From NCBI GenBank assembly GCA_016703335.1, contig JADJCG010000016.1, forward strand, positions 62,001 through 126,000: a stretch of 64,000 nucleotides of DNA, read 5' to 3'. Within the stretch, counting starts at the first letter, position 1. The number at the start of each line of letters is the position of its first letter. Position numbers and translations under genes: made by a program. Below are positions 37,090 to 47,990 of the stretch, piece by piece. The notes beneath the pieces are model-generated. The model was not told the DNA's origin. It did no database searches and saw only the letters and a list, made by a program, of their open reading frames with translations. The stretch is from Caulobacteraceae bacterium. GTDB lineage: Bacteria > Pseudomonadota > Alphaproteobacteria > Caulobacterales > Aquidulcibacteraceae.

Positions 37090-37938
37090 GTGAAGCGCGG
37101 TGCGGTCGTAACGCCGGTCGTGTTTGTGCACGGCGCGTTTTGCGGTGGCTGGGCGTTCGATGGTTTTCGCGAACCATTCGAAGCGGCTGGCTTTGAAACG
37201 CACGCGCCGAATCTTCCGCACCACGAACGCGGCGCCGATCTCGAACAACTCGCGCAAACCGGCCTCAAAGATTACGCGAAAGCGATCGCGCATTATGTGC
37301 GTGGCCTGCGCGCGCCACCTGTTCTTGCCGGTCACTCTCTCGGCGGCCTCGTCTCGCAGCTCGTAGCAGCAAGCACGCCCATCGCTGGCCTCGTGCTGCT
37401 TGCGCCAAGCGCGCCGTGGGGCGTGCCGCCAACGACGCTCGACGAGCACGGCAATCAATTCGGCCTGACATTGCTCGGCGATTACTGGCGCCGTCCAATC
37501 CCGCCCGACTATCGCGTCGCCCGCGCCACCACGCTCGATCGCCTCGCACGTGACGACGCTCGCAAAGCGTTCGCGCGCTTCGTGCCCGAAAGCGGCCGCG
37601 TCATTCGCGAAACCGTGCAGTGGTTCATGGATCACTCGATGGCCGCGCAAGCGCCGGTCTATCGCATCAGCGCGCCAGTGCTCGGCCTTGCTGGCGGCAA
37701 GGATCGAGTGAACTCCTCCAGCACTGTGCGCCGAATCATCGGCCGCTTCCCTGGCGACCAGGCGCACTTCCACGAATTTGCAGAGATGAGCCACTGGCTC
37801 ATCGGCGAACCAGAATCTGCCGACGTGTCTGAGCTCACACTGCAATGGCTCGACGCCCGCGGCATCGGCCCCAAACCGGTAAAGCCCAAGCGCAAGCAGC
37901 TTTCGCTATTCGGCTGGGGCGAAGCGGCCAGCGCTTAA
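37090..37938 (+). CDS. Alpha/beta hydrolase
   Basis: The 282-residue protein has the hydrolase-fold oxyanion start VFVHGAFCGGWAF, the nucleophile elbow GHSLGG, and a late catalytic His in EMSHWLIGEPE. The acid residue is probably the Asp in GGKDRVNSS. Substrate unknown. It starts with GTG 37090, 38 bases after rppH, so it may be transcribed with that cluster. The last bases overlap the converging phosphoesterase gene. Confidence 0.85.
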   Translation: MKRGAVVTPVVFVHGAFCGGWAFDGFREPFEAAGFETHAPNLPHHERGADLEQLAQTGLKDYAKAIAHYVRGLRAPPVLAGHSLGGLVSQLVAASTPIAGLVLLAPSAPWGVPPTTLDEHGNQFGLTLLGDYWRRPIPPDYRVARATTLDRLARDDARKAFARFVPESGRVIRETVQWFMDHSMAAQAPVYRISAPVLGLAGGKDRVNSSSTVRRIIGRFPGDQAHFHEFAEMSHWLIGEPESADVSELTLQWLDARGIGPKPVKPKRKQLSLFGWGEAASA

Positions 37939-38903
37939 TTTGCGCCGCGCAGCGTAATCAGCACAATTTCCGGCGGATTGAGAAAACGCACCGGCAACAT
38001 GCTCGTGCCGATGCCGCCGGTTACGTACATCTGCTCCCCGCGCTCTTGAACCAGACCGCAGCCATAGCGCTTGTTGATGAGCGGCAGGATCGGGCGGCCG
38101 ATGAGCGGGATGGTCACCTGTCCGCAATGGCGGTGCCCCGCGAGCATAAGCGCAGGCCCCGGCGGCATCTGCGCGAACGGATCGGGCGAGTGGCTGAGCA
38201 TGATCGTGTTGGCGCCAGCTGGCGCGCCATCGAGCGCCGCAGCGAAATCAGGTTCGCCCGTCGTGAGGTCGGCAATGCCTGCAATCACCAACGGATCGCC
38301 GCCGGTTCTGTGAACGACGATGTGGCGATTCCAAAGCGCGGCGATGCCTGCGTCCTGCAGCGCCGTCGTGACGTCAGTGCGATCATACCAAACGTCGTGA
38401 TTGCCGATGACGGCAACCGTGCCGTAGCGCGCGCGCAAAGCTGCGAACGTCGCAATGCCGCCAGTGATTTCCTGATTTTCAGCCGGCGTGCGCTCAAACG
38501 GATGATGATGCCCGTTCACATAATCACCGAGCAGCACAACCAGTTCGGGCCGCAGCGAATTCACGCGCTGCACGATGCGCCCCATCCGCGCCGCATTGAC
38601 GTGCGGCCCGCCGACATGCGTGTCGCTTAGCGCCGCAATCGTCAGCGGCGCGCCGTGCCATTGCTCGCTCACCACCTCGACGCGGCGCACCACCAGCAGC
38701 TGCGGCTCGACGAACCACGCGTAGATGTTCACCCAATACGCCACCTCGAACACGGCCACGGCGGCAAACAGCATCCACCGCGTGCGCGGCTTAAGCGTGC
38801 GCCAGCGTCGGAACAGCCAGACGCAAGCGAGCACGACCAGCGGCAGCCCGATCAACGCGCCAATCGTGGCGGGGAGCATTTGCGGGTGAAAGAAATCCGG
38901 CAT
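37935..38903 (-). CDS. Membrane-anchored metallophosphoesterase
   Basis: The protein (about 322 residues from Met 38903) has two membrane helices in the first 85 residues, then a calcineurin-like phosphoesterase domain: SDTHVGGPH, GDYVNGHHH, VIGNHDVWYD, LSHSP and GHRHCGQ are the metal-binding blocks in order. It resembles YaeI/UDP-diacylglucosamine-type or other lipid-phosphoesterases facing the outside of the membrane. A GTG start at 38963 is also possible; no clear ribosome site favours either. Confidence 0.82.
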   Translation of the reverse strand: MPDFFHPQMLPATIGALIGLPLVVLACVWLFRRWRTLKPRTRWMLFAAVAVFEVAYWVNIYAWFVEPQLLVVRRVEVVSEQWHGAPLTIAALSDTHVGGPHVNAARMGRIVQRVNSLRPELVVLLGDYVNGHHHPFERTPAENQEITGGIATFAALRARYGTVAVIGNHDVWYDRTDVTTALQDAGIAALWNRHIVVHRTGGDPLVIAGIADLTTGEPDFAAALDGAPAGANTIMLSHSPDPFAQMPPGPALMLAGHRHCGQVTIPLIGRPILPLINKRYGCGLVQERGEQMYVTGGIGTSMLPVRFLNPPEIVLITLRGAN

Positions 38904-39053
38904 CGGCACTGACACTAGCGCCACCAACGTGGCGCGGGGCGCGGCGCAGCTTAGGGCATCCACGATCTCGCGCTCAAAGTCGCGGTCGAGTTTCCTGCAA
39001 AGTAGCGTCTTTGTCGTGGATCTAGCGGTAACGCTTATCCACGTGGAAACAGC

Positions 39054-39455
39054 CTAGCGCGCCATCGCCGCTTTGATGGTTTCCAGACGCGCCAGCTGCC
39101 GCTGCGCCGCATCTTTCTTCGCATCCGTGTTGGCGTCGCGCAGATCTTCCTGCGCGTTCTTGAGGTCCTGCTCGAGCTGCGCCGGCGCGATGTCGGCCAG
39201 ATCGATCGCCTCTTCCGCGAGCACCGTAAGGCCTTCCGGCGTGACGTCAGCGAAACCGCCATTGACGAAGATACGACGCTCGGTGCCGTCATTGATGACG
39301 CGGAGCGCGCCCGGCTTGATGACGCTCATCACTGGCGCGTGGTTCGGCGAAACACCGAACTCGCCTTCGGAGCCAGGCACCACAACGTGGTCGACGTCGC
39401 CGTTGAACAGTTCGCGCTCAGGCGAAACCAAAGCGAAGCTCAGCTTGTCAGTCAT
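39054..39455 (-). CDS. atpC: ATP synthase F1 epsilon subunit
   Basis: The 133-residue subunit of the F1 rotor starts FALVSPERELFNGDVDHVVV and includes GEFGVSPNHAPVMSVIKPGA, the standard N-terminal barrel, followed by a shorter helical tail. It couples rotation to catalysis and inhibits ATP hydrolysis. It is the last gene of the operon and follows two unknown paralogous genes with only two bases between. Confidence 0.95.
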   Translation of the reverse strand: MTDKLSFALVSPERELFNGDVDHVVVPGSEGEFGVSPNHAPVMSVIKPGALRVINDGTERRIFVNGGFADVTPEGLTVLAEEAIDLADIAPAQLEQDLKNAQEDLRDANTDAKKDAAQRQLARLETIKAAMAR

Positions 39456-39457
39456 TG

Positions 39458-39916
39458 TTAGTTTTGCCTCGCCATGGCGGTGATGCGGATCATGAATTTC
39501 GGATCGGTCACGCGGCCCGAAGGATAGATCGCGTCGACGATCGCCAAGTGGTTGTTGGGAAGTCGAATATCGTACGTGCGCAGACGGAAGCCCGGCTCGA
39601 TGGAATGGTCTTCGTCCTTGACGCGCTTGGCGTCCGGAAACTTGCGCTTGATGGCGGCGTCGAGCGCATCCGCGCCCTTGTTGTTGTCGCCGCCGGCAAA
39701 CCAGATCGTCGTGAACGCGCCGTCCGTGTGAAAGAACACGCCGCCGTCGCCGACTTCGTAGAACAGCGTCTGGCCTTCATTGGTCATGCCAAGGTCGGCT
39801 TTTTCTTTCGGCCCCAGCACACGCGGCTTGGCGCCGATTTCGCCTTTCACGGTGCCGCCGATCGCTGAGACGGCGCCATCGACGGCGAGTTTCGCGGCAA
39901 GTTCGCTGTGCTTCAT
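39458..39916 (-). CDS. Unknown protein in atp operon (paralog A)
   Basis: The 152-residue soluble protein shares its pattern with the gene just upstream: GGVFFHTDGAFTTIWFAGGD matches GGSGVFIDLSGSVATVWYVG, and both end with an R(V/I)...R(K/Q)N tail. No signal peptide, membrane helix or known motif is seen. It is translated between atpD and atpC, with 2 bases to atpC, so it should be made with the synthase. Its function is unknown; a regulator or assembly factor of F1 is only a guess from location. Confidence 0.7.
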   Translation of the reverse strand: MKHSELAAKLAVDGAVSAIGGTVKGEIGAKPRVLGPKEKADLGMTNEGQTLFYEVGDGGVFFHTDGAFTTIWFAGGDNNKGADALDAAIKRKFPDAKRVKDEDHSIEPGFRLRTYDIRLPNNHLAIVDAIYPSGRVTDPKFMIRITAMARQN

Positions 39917-39927
39917 AACGGCAGCCC

Positions 39928-40388
39928 TCAGTTCTTGCGGACTTGTGCGCTCACGCGCACCAGAAAGCGTTCACGCGCCGCGCCACGCTCAGCATACTCG
40001 ACCGCGACGTGCGCCATGCGTCCACCGCCTAGATCGACTTCGTAAGCACGAACGCGTTGCTTGGCTTCGGACGACGCTTCGTCCTTCAGACGCTTGGAAC
40101 GGCGCGACTTCAGCATGGCTTCAAACGCATCGAGGCCGCGATCGAAGTCCGCGCCAACGTACCACACGGTCGCGACACTGCCGCTCAAATCGATGAACAC
40201 GCCTGAGCCGCCCACCGGATACATAAGCGTTTGACCGACCGCTTCGAGCCCAACACTTGCGCGCTCGATTTCCGTCGCGCCACAGGCTCGATCGGCATCT
40301 TGCCTTGCACACGGCCAGAAATGTGCGCGAGGCAACCCTCTACGAGTTGCATCGCTACAGCGCTGTTCGTGAGCTGGCCGGCGGCCAT
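39928..40388 (-). pseudogene. Unknown protein in atp operon (paralog B), frame-shifted
   Basis: The first frame starts at ATG 40388, overlapping the atpD stop by one base, and reads MAAGQLTNSAVAMQLVEGCL before shifting near 40275. The second frame continues TEIERASVGLEAVGQTLMYP to the stop at 39928. The repaired protein of about 153 residues aligns along its whole length with paralog A. The pair arose by tandem duplication. As with other genes in this window the shift is probably an indel error. Confidence 0.65.
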
Positions 40389-41812
40389 TAGGCTGCCTCA
40401 GCCGCGAGACGTTGCGCCTTCGCGATCGCTTCTTCGATCGAGCCGACCATATAGAAGGCCGGTTCCGGGAGGTGATCGTATTCGCCGTTCACGAGGCCCT
40501 TGAAGCCGCGCACCGTGTCCTTCAGGTCGACGAGCTTGCCGGGCGAGCCGGTGAACGCTTCAGCGACGTGGAACGGTTGCGACAGGAAGCGCTCAATCTT
40601 ACGGGCGCGCGCGACCGTGAGCTTATCGTCTTCGGAAAGTTCATCCATGCCGAGAATGGCGATGATGTCTTGCAGAGACTTGTACTTCTGCAGCGTCTCT
40701 TGGACCTGACGCGCGACTTGATAGTGCTCTTCACCGACAACGTTCGGATCGAGAATCCGCGACGAAGAGTCGAGCGGATCGACGGCCGGGTAGATGCCCT
40801 TCGCGGCGATGTCGCGCGAGAGAACGGTGGTGGCATCCAAGTGAGCGAACGATGCGGCAGGCGCCGGGTCGGTCAAATCGTCGGCGGGAACGTAGATGGC
40901 TTGCACCGAGGTGATGGAGCCCTTGGTCGTCGAGGTGATGCGCTCTTGCATGGCGCCCATTTCGGTCGCCAGTGTCGGCTGATAACCGACCGCCGAAGGA
41001 ATACGGCCAAGAAGCGCCGACACTTCCGAGCCCGCTTGCGTGAAGCGGAAGACGTTGTCGACGAAGAACAGAATGTCTTTGCCCTGATCGCGGAAGTGCT
41101 CAGCGATGGTCAAACCCGTCAGCGCAACGCGCGCGCGTGCGCCCGGCGGTTCGTTCATTTGGCCGAACACGAGAGCGCAGCGCGAGCCTTGGCCGCCGCC
41201 CTTCACGTTGACGTTCGATTCGATCATTTCGTGATAGAGGTCGTTGCCTTCGCGCGTGCGCTCGCCGACGCCCGCGAACACCGAATAGCCGCCGTAGGCC
41301 TTGGCGATGTTGTTGATCAGCTCTTGAATCAGCACCGTCTTGCCGACGCCCGCGCCGCCGAAGAGACCGATCTTGCCGCCCTTCGCGTACGGGCAGAGAA
41401 GATCGACGACCTTGATGCCCGTTTCGAGAATTTCCGGGACCGGCTTTTGATCGACGAAGGCCGGGGCTGGTTGGTGGATCGCGCGCGTCGCGGTCGTCTT
41501 CACCGGGCCTGCTTCGTCCACCGGCTCGCCGATGACATTCAGAATGCGGCCGAGCGTTTCTTCACCGACCGGCACCGAAATCGGCGCGCCGGTGTCAGTC
41601 ACGGCCTGGCCGCGGACGAGACCGTCCGTCGCGGACATGGCGATGGTGCGGACGCTCGATTCGCCGAGGTGCGTCGCAACTTCGAGCACAAGGCGCTGAC
41701 CTTGGTTCGTGGTCTCAAGCGCGTTGTAAATATCCGGCAGCGGGCCATCAAACTCGACGTCGACGACGGCGCCGATCACTTGCGCCACGCGGCCTTTTCC
41801 TTGCTGTGCCAT
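40388..41812 (-). CDS. atpD: ATP synthase F1 beta subunit
   Basis: The 474-residue catalytic subunit has the Walker A GGAGVGKT at 152-159, the following GERTREGNDLYHEM and the catalytic region ALTGLTIAEHFRDQGKDILFF. It carries out ATP synthesis at the alpha-beta interface. In this genome it is separated from atpG by three other genes rather than being adjacent, which is unusual. Confidence 0.98.
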   Translation of the reverse strand: MAQQGKGRVAQVIGAVVDVEFDGPLPDIYNALETTNQGQRLVLEVATHLGESSVRTIAMSATDGLVRGQAVTDTGAPISVPVGEETLGRILNVIGEPVDEAGPVKTTATRAIHQPAPAFVDQKPVPEILETGIKVVDLLCPYAKGGKIGLFGGAGVGKTVLIQELINNIAKAYGGYSVFAGVGERTREGNDLYHEMIESNVNVKGGGQGSRCALVFGQMNEPPGARARVALTGLTIAEHFRDQGKDILFFVDNVFRFTQAGSEVSALLGRIPSAVGYQPTLATEMGAMQERITSTTKGSITSVQAIYVPADDLTDPAPAASFAHLDATTVLSRDIAAKGIYPAVDPLDSSSRILDPNVVGEEHYQVARQVQETLQKYKSLQDIIAILGMDELSEDDKLTVARARKIERFLSQPFHVAEAFTGSPGKLVDLKDTVRGFKGLVNGEYDHLPEPAFYMVGSIEEAIAKAQRLAAEAA

Positions 41813-41852
41813 CTCTTCTCTTCCTCGTCACACATCTAAGCCGCGTGGGCGG

Positions 41853-41938
41853 CTAATTCATCAACCGTGCGGCAATCACGCCTGCCGCGACCGCGAGAAA
41901 CGGCGCCAGGATCAAAGCGAACCTAGCGACGCGTCCCT

Positions 41939-41942
<4 letters not shown>
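41853..41942 (-). CDS. 29-residue single-pass micro-protein after ohr
   Basis: The ATG at 41942 overlaps the ohr stop (ATGA), and the frame reads MKGRVARFALILAPFLAVAA then GVIAARLMN before a TAG at 41853. It is one hydrophobic helix with basic ends. The overlap suggests translation coupled to ohr. It is small enough to be chance, so confidence is limited. Confidence 0.4.
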
Positions 41943-42358
<416 letters not shown>

Positions 42359-42361
42359 GGC

Positions 42362-42745
42362 TCACTCCTGGTCCATCACAATGCGGCACTGGGCTTGACC
42401 CGCCTCGCCATACAGCATGTATGTCGTGCCGCCAGGGATGCGATAATGTGTGAGCGCATCGTCGGTGCGCATCTCGACCACAAGATCGTTGCGTTGGACG
42501 CAACGACGATCCGGCGAGTTCATACCAACCACGCGCTGCCAGCAGCGCTCCATGTTCTGACCCGACGCCTGTGCACGATAGCCGCCGCCGGTGAGATCGA
42601 CCCGGCGCCACGAGGCGTCGTTGCGCGCCTCGAACTCAGCCGCGCTAATCGGCGCGCACTCAGCGACCGGACCGGTTTGGTTCGGCAAGTCGGTGCACGC
42701 CCCGAGCGTGAGAGAGGCAGCGAATGTGGCCACGATGAATCTCAA
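42362..42745 (-). CDS. Small lipoprotein in atp operon
   Basis: The 127-residue protein begins with a lipoprotein signal (TLGAC near 13-17) and a mature part with several Cys (AECAPIS, ERCWQ, DRRCVQR, AQCRIV) that could form two disulfides in the periplasm. The TTG start at 42745 overlaps the atpG stop (TTGA). I do not recognise the family. Confidence 0.6.
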   Translation of the reverse strand: MRFIVATFAASLTLGACTDLPNQTGPVAECAPISAAEFEARNDASWRRVDLTGGGYRAQASGQNMERCWQRVVGMNSPDRRCVQRNDLVVEMRTDDALTHYRIPGGTTYMLYGEAGQAQCRIVMDQE

Positions 42746-43620
42746 AGAGCCTCCGCACCGGAGATGATTTCGATCAGTTCTTTGGTGATGTTCGCTTGGC
42801 GCTGACGGTTGTAGCGGGTCGTCAGCTTCTTGATCAGATCGCCGGCGTTGCGCGTGGCATTGTCCATGGCGCTCATTTGCGCGCCGTAGAAGCCGGCTTG
42901 GTTCTCAAGCAGCGACTGCAGTATCTGACCGCTCAGATATTGCGGCAGCAGCGCTTCGAGGATTTCCTCTTCGCTCGGCTCGTACTCGTACACAGCGCCC
43001 TTCAGATCCGGCGGCTTCACGCCTTCCGGCGCGCGCGCCGGGATGAGCTGCAGCGCCGTCGGCACTTGGCTGATCACCGATTGGAAGCGCGAATAGAACA
43101 AAGTCGCGACGTCGAACTCGCCCGCATGGAAGAGTTCGAGCAGCGCTTCGCCGACAACGTGCGCTGCGTCTGCGCCGATATTCCGGAAGGCGGAAAGATC
43201 GACGTACTTCACAATCTTATCGCCGTGCGTGCGGCGCAGCTGATCGCGGCCCTTCTTGCCGACGGCGAGGATCTTCACCGTCTTGCCGGCGCGGACCATC
43301 TCGTCGATGCGCTCGCGCGCGGCACGAACGATTTGCGTGTTGAAACCACCGCACAGACCGCGCTCGCTGGTCATCACGACAAGCAATTGCACTTGGTCCT
43401 TGCCGGTGCCGCGCAGCAGCAGCGGTGCGCTTTCGCCCGACACCGCGGCGGCCAGGTTGGCGATCACGCGCGCCATACGGCTGGCGTAAGGCCGCGCCGC
43501 TTCGGCTTGGCTCTGCGCCCGCTTCAACTTAGCGGCCGCCACCATCTGCATCGCCTTGGTGATCTTCTGCGTGGATTTCACGCTGGCGATGCGGACGCGG
43601 AACTCTTTTAGGCTCGGCAT
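42742..43620 (-). CDS. atpG: ATP synthase F1 gamma subunit
   Basis: The 292-residue central stalk subunit starts MPSLKEFRVRIASVKSTQKI and ends with MDNATRNAGDLIKKLTTRYN, the conserved N- and C-terminal helices that form the rotor coiled coil. SERGLCGGFN is also typical. Frame intact and length normal. Confidence 0.97.
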   Translation of the reverse strand: MPSLKEFRVRIASVKSTQKITKAMQMVAAAKLKRAQSQAEAARPYASRMARVIANLAAAVSGESAPLLLRGTGKDQVQLLVVMTSERGLCGGFNTQIVRAARERIDEMVRAGKTVKILAVGKKGRDQLRRTHGDKIVKYVDLSAFRNIGADAAHVVGEALLELFHAGEFDVATLFYSRFQSVISQVPTALQLIPARAPEGVKPPDLKGAVYEYEPSEEEILEALLPQYLSGQILQSLLENQAGFYGAQMSAMDNATRNAGDLIKKLTTRYNRQRQANITKELIEIISGAEAL

Positions 43621-43629
43621 TACGGCCCC

Positions 43630-45165
<1,536 letters not shown>

Positions 45166-45175
45166 TACGTACTCC

Positions 45176-45736
45176 TCAGGCGGATTTCAGGGCCAGACGC
45201 AGCGCGTCCAGCTTGGCTTTGACGGAAGCGTCGAATTGGCGGGAGCCGGCGCGGGCGATGAACCCCCCGATCAAGCTCTCATCGACGCTGATTTCTGCTT
45301 CGACCTTGGCGCCGAGCTTTTCGCCCAGAGCCGCGACCACGGCGTTCTTTTCTTGCTCACCCGGCGTGCGGGCGAAGATGACTTCGACTTGGCGGGCGCC
45401 ACGATCGCGGGCCACGAGGGCGCGATAGGCTGAAGCAATCTGCGGCAACTCGGCGGCGCGGCGATTCTGGGCCACGGCGCCAATGGTTTTCTGCCCGAGA
45501 TCGGAAACACCGGCCTTTGCGGCGACCGCCACCAGCGCCTTGGACTTCTCCACAGGGTCGATCAAAGGCGAGCGGGCGACATCGCGCAGCTCAGCGCTTT
45601 CTTTCCAGGCGGCGGCGAACTTCGCAAAGTCCTGCTCTACCACCTCTAACTGCTTGGCATCCTTAGCTAAATCGAACACCGCGCGCGCATAGCGCCCGGC
45701 TGCTTCGGATACTTCGCCCTCAATTCGATCAGCCAC
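45176..45736 (-). CDS. atpH: ATP synthase F1 delta subunit
   Basis: The subunit (about 186 residues from GTG 45736) begins near VADRIEGEVSEAAGRYARAV and contains GRYARAVFDLAKDAKQL and the C-terminal SVDESLIGGFIARAGSRQFD. It connects F1 to the b-type stator. A much longer open frame extends upstream past 46000, but only the part from here matches the family; an ATG at 45817 would add 27 residues and is the other option. Confidence 0.92.
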   Translation of the reverse strand: MADRIEGEVSEAAGRYARAVFDLAKDAKQLEVVEQDFAKFAAAWKESAELRDVARSPLIDPVEKSKALVAVAAKAGVSDLGQKTIGAVAQNRRAAELPQIASAYRALVARDRGARQVEVIFARTPGEQEKNAVVAALGEKLGAKVEAEISVDESLIGGFIARAGSRQFDASVKAKLDALRLALKSA

Positions 45737-45957
45737 ACCGGTCTCGCTGCTCTCGCGGCCGACGATCCGCTGGACCGCCCGCTGCTGAATGATGTCGCTT
45801 GGGGAAAACCCAAACATCAAAGGGGTCGGCGCGCTCTCCCACGCGGACCCCCCTGACGCGCGCGCGAAGTAACACGGTGCGTTCCAGCTTGACAACCGGG
45901 CGTAAGGGCGGCGGATCAGCGACAAAAGCGCCTGAACAGGCGGGGGGAAACGCGACC

Positions 45958-47662
45958 ATGACCAACACGTCCACGCCTGCGCAGAGCAGCCATGACGTAT
46001 CGCCCGCAAAGATGCGCCAAGTGGTGCTCGCAAGCGCCGCGGGCACCGTGTTCGAGTGGTACGATTTCTTTGTCTATGGCGCTGTCGCTTCGGTAATGAC
46101 CCCGCAGTTCTTGCGAGGATTGCCCGACGCCCAGGCGTTTGTTTTCATCCTGCTGACGTTCGCCGTCGGGTTCATCGTGCGGCCGCTCGGTGCGCTTGTC
46201 TTCGGCAAGATCGGAGATTCCACGGGGCGCAAAGGCGCGTTCCTGATCACGATCACGATCATGGGCCTTGCAACTTTTGCGATCGGTATCCTCCCGACAG
46301 CAGATCAGATCGGCGGGTGGGCGGCGGTGCTCTTGCTGACGATGCCGCGTGCTGCAAGGTTTCGCGCTTGGCGGCGAGTATGGCGGCGCGGCAATCTATG
46401 TCGCAGAACACGCGCGGCCACACCGGCGCGGCTGGGAGACAGGTTGGATTCAGGTTTCCGCCGCGTTCGGACTGATGGGCGCACTGCTCGTCGTTTTGAT
46501 CACGCGCATGATCTTGGGTGAAGAAGCGTTCAGTGCCTGGGGTTGGCGGGTTCCGTTCCTGTTTTCAATCGTGCTGCTTGCGATCTCGGTTTGGATTCGG
46601 CTTCAACTTGAGGAGAGCCCGGCTTTCAAGAAGCTGAAGGACGAAGGCAAGATCTCCAAGCGCGCCTATCACGAGAGCTTTTTCGAATGGCGCAATCTGA
46701 AGGTCGTTATCCTCGCCTTCCTCGCCATCTGCATGGCGCAAGGCGTGGTTTGGTACACCGGCTTCTTCTACACGCAGTTCTACATCGAGCGGATTCTGAA
46801 GATCGACTCGAAGACGGTCAGCGTCATCATGATCGCCGGCGTCATGCTCTCGGCGCCGCTCTACGTCTTCTTCGCGTGGCTCTCCGACAAGATCGGACGC
46901 AAGATCGTCATGCTGTTTGGCATCGTGCTGATGCTGGGGCTCTACTTCCCCGGCTTCCACTACATTACCCAGGCGGGCAATCCGCAACTGGCGCAAGCGC
47001 TTGAACGCGTGCCCGTCACAGTGATCGCCGATCCCGCAGATTGCACCTTCCAGCTCGATCTCACCGGCGGCGCGCGTCAGTTCTCGACTTCGTGCGACAT
47101 CGCCAAGGGCTCGCTCACCAACGCCGGCGTCGCTTACGAGACGCAAGCGGGACCTCAGGATCGCTTGCCCGTATCCGCGTTGGCGACGTGGAAATTGAAA
47201 GCGTCAGCGCCGGGGGCCAAACCAACAGCGAAATCCGCGCCACGCGCACCGAGTTCGAGTCACGTTTGCGCCCGATACTCGACGCGGCGGGATACCCGGC
47301 GCGTGCGCCGGGCGCGATGGAGGGCTGGAGCTGGTCGAAATCGCGCGTGTCTTCAGCGAGAAGATCGGCGTCTTCTTGATGATCGCGCTCTTCGTTGTCG
47401 CCGCGACCGCGCTCTATGGCCGCAAGCAGCGGCGCTCGTCGAACTCTTCCCAACACGCATTCGCTACACGGCGCTCTCTGTGCCGTATCACATCGGCGTT
47501 GGCTGGTTTGGCGGGCTGCTGCCGGCCGTTGTATTCGCGATCAACACGGCGACAGGCTCAATCTATCAGGGGCTCTGGTTTCCCGTGATTGCAACGGCAG
47601 TTTCGGCAGTGGTGATGTTCTTCTTCCTGCCGGAAACGAAGGACCGCGACATTCATGCGTAG
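45958..47662 (+). pseudogene. MHS-type MFS transporter, four frame breaks
   Basis: The start (ATG 45958 after GGGGGGAAA) leads to the first helices of a metabolite:H+ symporter: GTVFEWYDFFVYGAVASVMT and the loop motif GKIGDSTGRKGAF. The frame shifts near 46347 (to RVLQGFALGGEYGGAAIYVA), again near 47155, 47320 and 47425, and ends at LFPTRIRYTALSVPYHIGVG and 47662. Repaired length is about 567 residues. A region between helices (DPADCTFQLDLTGGARQFST) contains two Cys and is typical of some alphaproteobacterial MHS proteins. Substrate is probably an organic acid or an osmolyte, but not determinable. Confidence 0.78.
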
Positions 47663-47707
47663 TGAATGCGCTTAACCATTCAGAAAGATGGTTTTCACGC
47701 ATTCACT
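47661..47707 (+). terminator. Bipartite hairpin right after the MFS gene
   Basis: AGTGAATGCG (47661-47670) pairs with CGCATTCACT (47698-47707), ten perfect bases. Inside it AACCAT pairs with ATGGTT around TCAGAAAG. It starts within the stop codon of the transporter gene and probably ends its transcript or protects the mRNA end. A further long-range match CTTTCTGAA at about 47711 could pair with TTCAGAAAG in the inner loop. Confidence 0.55.
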
Positions 47708-47753
47708 AGCTTTCTGAACGAGAGCTTAAACGTCCTCGTGCATAGTCATATTC

Positions 47754-47990
47754 ATGACGGCGATCCCCCACGCCGCCTTGGCCCTCACCAGCGCCCTTGA
47801 CCGCTTTGGGCACGCCAGTGTGCGCGTGCTCGAAGCGGTCACTGGCGCAGGTGATGCGGACTTAGGCGAGGCTCTCGTCGAAATGACGGAAGCCAAGACG
47901 CAAGCCAAAGCTGGCGTCGCCGTGATCCGCTTTGCCGATGAAATGTACGAAGCGCTGCTGGAGATCGGCCAAGAGCCTCAGCGGCGATAG
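47754..47990 (+). CDS. Small protein like the C-terminus of flagellar rod proteins
   Basis: The 78-residue protein ends EALVEMTEAKTQAKAGVAVI then RFADEMYEALLEI, which matches the pattern at the C-termini of FlgB/FlgC/FlgG-type proteins (E.V.MT.A...Y.A...VI...D.M...LLEI). The N-terminal part is a short hydrophobic/helical stretch. There are no flagellar genes nearby. It converges with and overlaps the end of the next gene. The likeness is moderate and the role is unknown. Confidence 0.6.
   Translation: MTAIPHAALALTSALDRFGHASVRVLEAVTGAGDADLGEALVEMTEAKTQAKAGVAVIRFADEMYEALLEIGQEPQRR

Noticed and set aside
40412..41839. 475-residue + strand frame opposite atpD
   Set aside because: Mirror frame of a strongly conserved gene; Arg/Asp/His-rich with no homology.
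45176..46033. Long N-terminal extension of atpH
   Set aside because: Residues before about 45817 are Arg/Trp-rich, overlap the divergent transporter start and do not match the family.
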